In this document: piece by piece, positions 42,023 to 42,796 of the stretch
Numbering within the stretch: the stretch's first letter is position 1
How the letters are laid out: the number at the start of each line of letters is the position of its first letter
Source: Pseudomonadota bacterium
Lineage (GTDB): Bacteria; Bdellovibrionota_C; UBA2361; SZUA-149
DNA: 42,796 nt
Direction: 5' to 3'
Assembly (NCBI GenBank): GCA_029555385.1
Contig: JAKPSH010000162.1
Location: forward strand, 1 to 42,796
Made by a program: the position numbers and the translations under genes
Notes under the pieces: generated by a model
Told to the model about the DNA's origin: nothing
What the model saw: only the letters and a program-made list of their open reading frames with translations
Database searches by the model: none

Positions 42023-42796
42023 CGCGGATTAAGACCAGGCCGGGGCGTGGGTACAAATGTTGGCCGGGGTGTGGGCACGAACGTAGGCCGCGGTGTTGGC
42101 ACAAACGATGGGACCGGCGTTCTGACATATGTAGGGCGCGGCGTTGGGGCAAACGTCGGTCGAGGCGTCGGCACAAATGTTGGCACTGGAGTCCTGACAA
42201 AGGTAGGCCGGGGCGTAGGGACAAATGTTGGTCTTGGCGTTGCAATAAAAGTCGGCCGGGGCGTAGGGACAAATGCCGGTGTACATTTGCTGCGGAGAGT
42301 TTTCTCACAATTCGTTTTGTGCCCACACGAATAATTCCTGAAGTCAGCGGGCATGCTTATTTCGCTTTCCGCAAAACACCAACCGCCGCCTTCTGTGGTA
42401 CAACCGCAAAAACACCCGCATCCAGCCGTCCTCAGCACATCCTCAAGAAAATCAAAACACGTAAACCCCGCTCCGATCTGAGCACCTAGCATCACGTTTA
42501 ATCCGTCAGAGGATCCCCAAAATATCTGAGGGACACTGCCGCCAGGAAATGCAGGACATCCCGGCTCTGGACGATCCACATCACACTCTTTGATCGAAAC
42601 ACACGGAAACTTCTTTTGCAAAAGAAGCAACTTCTCATCGAACCTCCGGCACGGCACAGACCAGTGCGCACTGAACTTCACAAGGATGCACTGTTTCCAG
42701 GACGGAATGCCCTCCGCTACGCGGCCCTTAATCACCTCTTCGGGGGAAACACCAGGGGCGCACGCCAATTCCGTACCGTTGTAGCAGTTCCCGCAC
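42019..42796 (-). CDS. Thioredoxin-like protein with proline-rich repeat tail (5' end beyond window)
   Basis: The frame is open to the right edge with no ATG inside; a TTG at 42768 exists, but coding continues upstream (CGNCYNGTELACAPG), so the start is outside. A thioredoxin-like core has ILVKFSAHWSVPCRRFDE, where the first Cys of CxxC is Ser, and later VPQIFWGSSDG with the cis-Pro region. A Cys-rich segment follows (CGCFCGCTTEGGGWC). The last 80 residues are ten 8-residue repeats of the form VPTPRPTF. Proline-rich tails of this kind can act as extended spacers across the envelope or wall. Redox activity is doubtful unless the lone Cys is enough. The full protein and any signal peptide lie outside the window. 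Confidence 0.75.
   Translation of the reverse strand, partial: CGNCYNGTELACAPGVSPEEVIKGRVAEGIPSWKQCILVKFSAHWSVPCRRFDEKLLLLQKKFPCVSIKECDVDRPEPGCPAFPGGSVPQIFWGSSDGLNVMLGAQIGAGFTCFDFLEDVLRTAGCGCFCGCTTEGGGWCFAESEISMPADFRNYSCGHKTNCEKTLRSKCTPAFVPTPRPTFIATPRPTFVPTPRPTFVRTPVPTFVPTPRPTFAPTPRPTYVRTPVPSFVPTPRPTFVPTPRPTFVPTPRPGLNPR
42031..42270 (-). repeat. Ten 24-bp tandem repeats encoding VPTPRPTF-type units
   Basis: Ten in-frame 24-base units. In protein order: VPTPRPTF, IATPRPTF, VPTPRPTF, VRTPVPTF, VPTPRPTF, APTPRPTY, VRTPVPSF, VPTPRPTF, VPTPRPTF, VPTPRPGL. The VRTPVP variant recurs every third unit, so units 4-6 and 7-9 look like a 72-base duplication. This is coding repeat DNA, not CRISPR, because there are no spacers. 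Confidence 0.9.

Noticed and set aside
42031-42270. CRISPR-like array of 24-base repeats
   Set aside because: Units are directly adjacent with no unique spacers and are in frame in the proline-rich tail of a protein.
42047-42334. Plus-strand ORF with GVGTNVGRG repeats
   Set aside because: It is the antisense shadow of the PTPRP repeats; the minus frame continues through the whole upstream thioredoxin-like domain.

Overview
The window looks like a chromosomal segment of a Gram-negative (diderm) bacterium of moderate GC content (an impression, not a computed value). Lipoproteins with clear lipoboxes, several Sec-type secreted proteins and hybrid sensor kinases support this. The taxon cannot be fixed from sequence reading. 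The gene style (BNR-repeat surface proteins, DUF3857/transglutaminase proteins, a divergent MetK, an NAD-linked [NiFe] hydrogenase) fits deltaproteobacteria-like or candidate-phylum lineages better than a model proteobacterium, but this is inference. No tRNA, rRNA, CRISPR array or intact transposase was seen.

Left part (1-12.3 kb): a very long secreted beta-propeller-type protein on the minus strand, whose last residues are cut off by the window edge. A membrane GT-C-like glycosyltransferase follows, then a divergent S-adenosylmethionine synthetase with a strong terminator, then a 1272-residue exported protein with two DUF3857/transglutaminase-like halves of which only the first keeps the catalytic Cys. 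Convergent to it is a PAS-PAS hybrid histidine kinase overlapped by a small membrane-protein ORF.

Middle (12.3-20.3 kb): a plus-strand group with a ROK sugar kinase, valyl-tRNA synthetase, a GHMP kinase resembling glucuronokinase, and a GalU-type UTP-sugar-1-phosphate uridylyltransferase. The last two suggest a route from a free sugar (possibly glucuronate) to a UDP-sugar. A class I methyltransferase and an HDOD protein lie on the opposite strand.

Accessory stretch (20.3-26.6 kb): gene-poor, with unknown small ORFs, a long hairpin, a lipoprotein trypsin-like protease, a second lipoprotein, a roughly 430-bp block bounded by inverted repeats, and a secreted protein. The C-terminal four-module region of that secreted protein is collinearly homologous to the end of the giant protein at the window start.

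Right part (26.7-41.0 kb): one apparently continuous minus-strand operon of about 14.4 kb: hoxF (NuoE-NuoF fusion), hoxU, hoxY, hoxH, hoxW, a single-domain response regulator, a GAF histidine kinase, hypF, hypC, hypD, hypE, hypA, hypB and a GTP-type PEP carboxykinase. Gaps are at most 37 bases and several neighbours overlap. It encodes a group-3d-like bidirectional NAD-linked [NiFe] hydrogenase with its whole Fe(CN)2CO/nickel maturation set and protease. A phosphorelay pair sits inside it and a gluconeogenic enzyme at its tail. Divergent from hoxF is a degenerate receiver-domain protein, and the window closes with a 5'-truncated thioredoxin-like protein carrying ten 8-residue PTPRP-type repeats.
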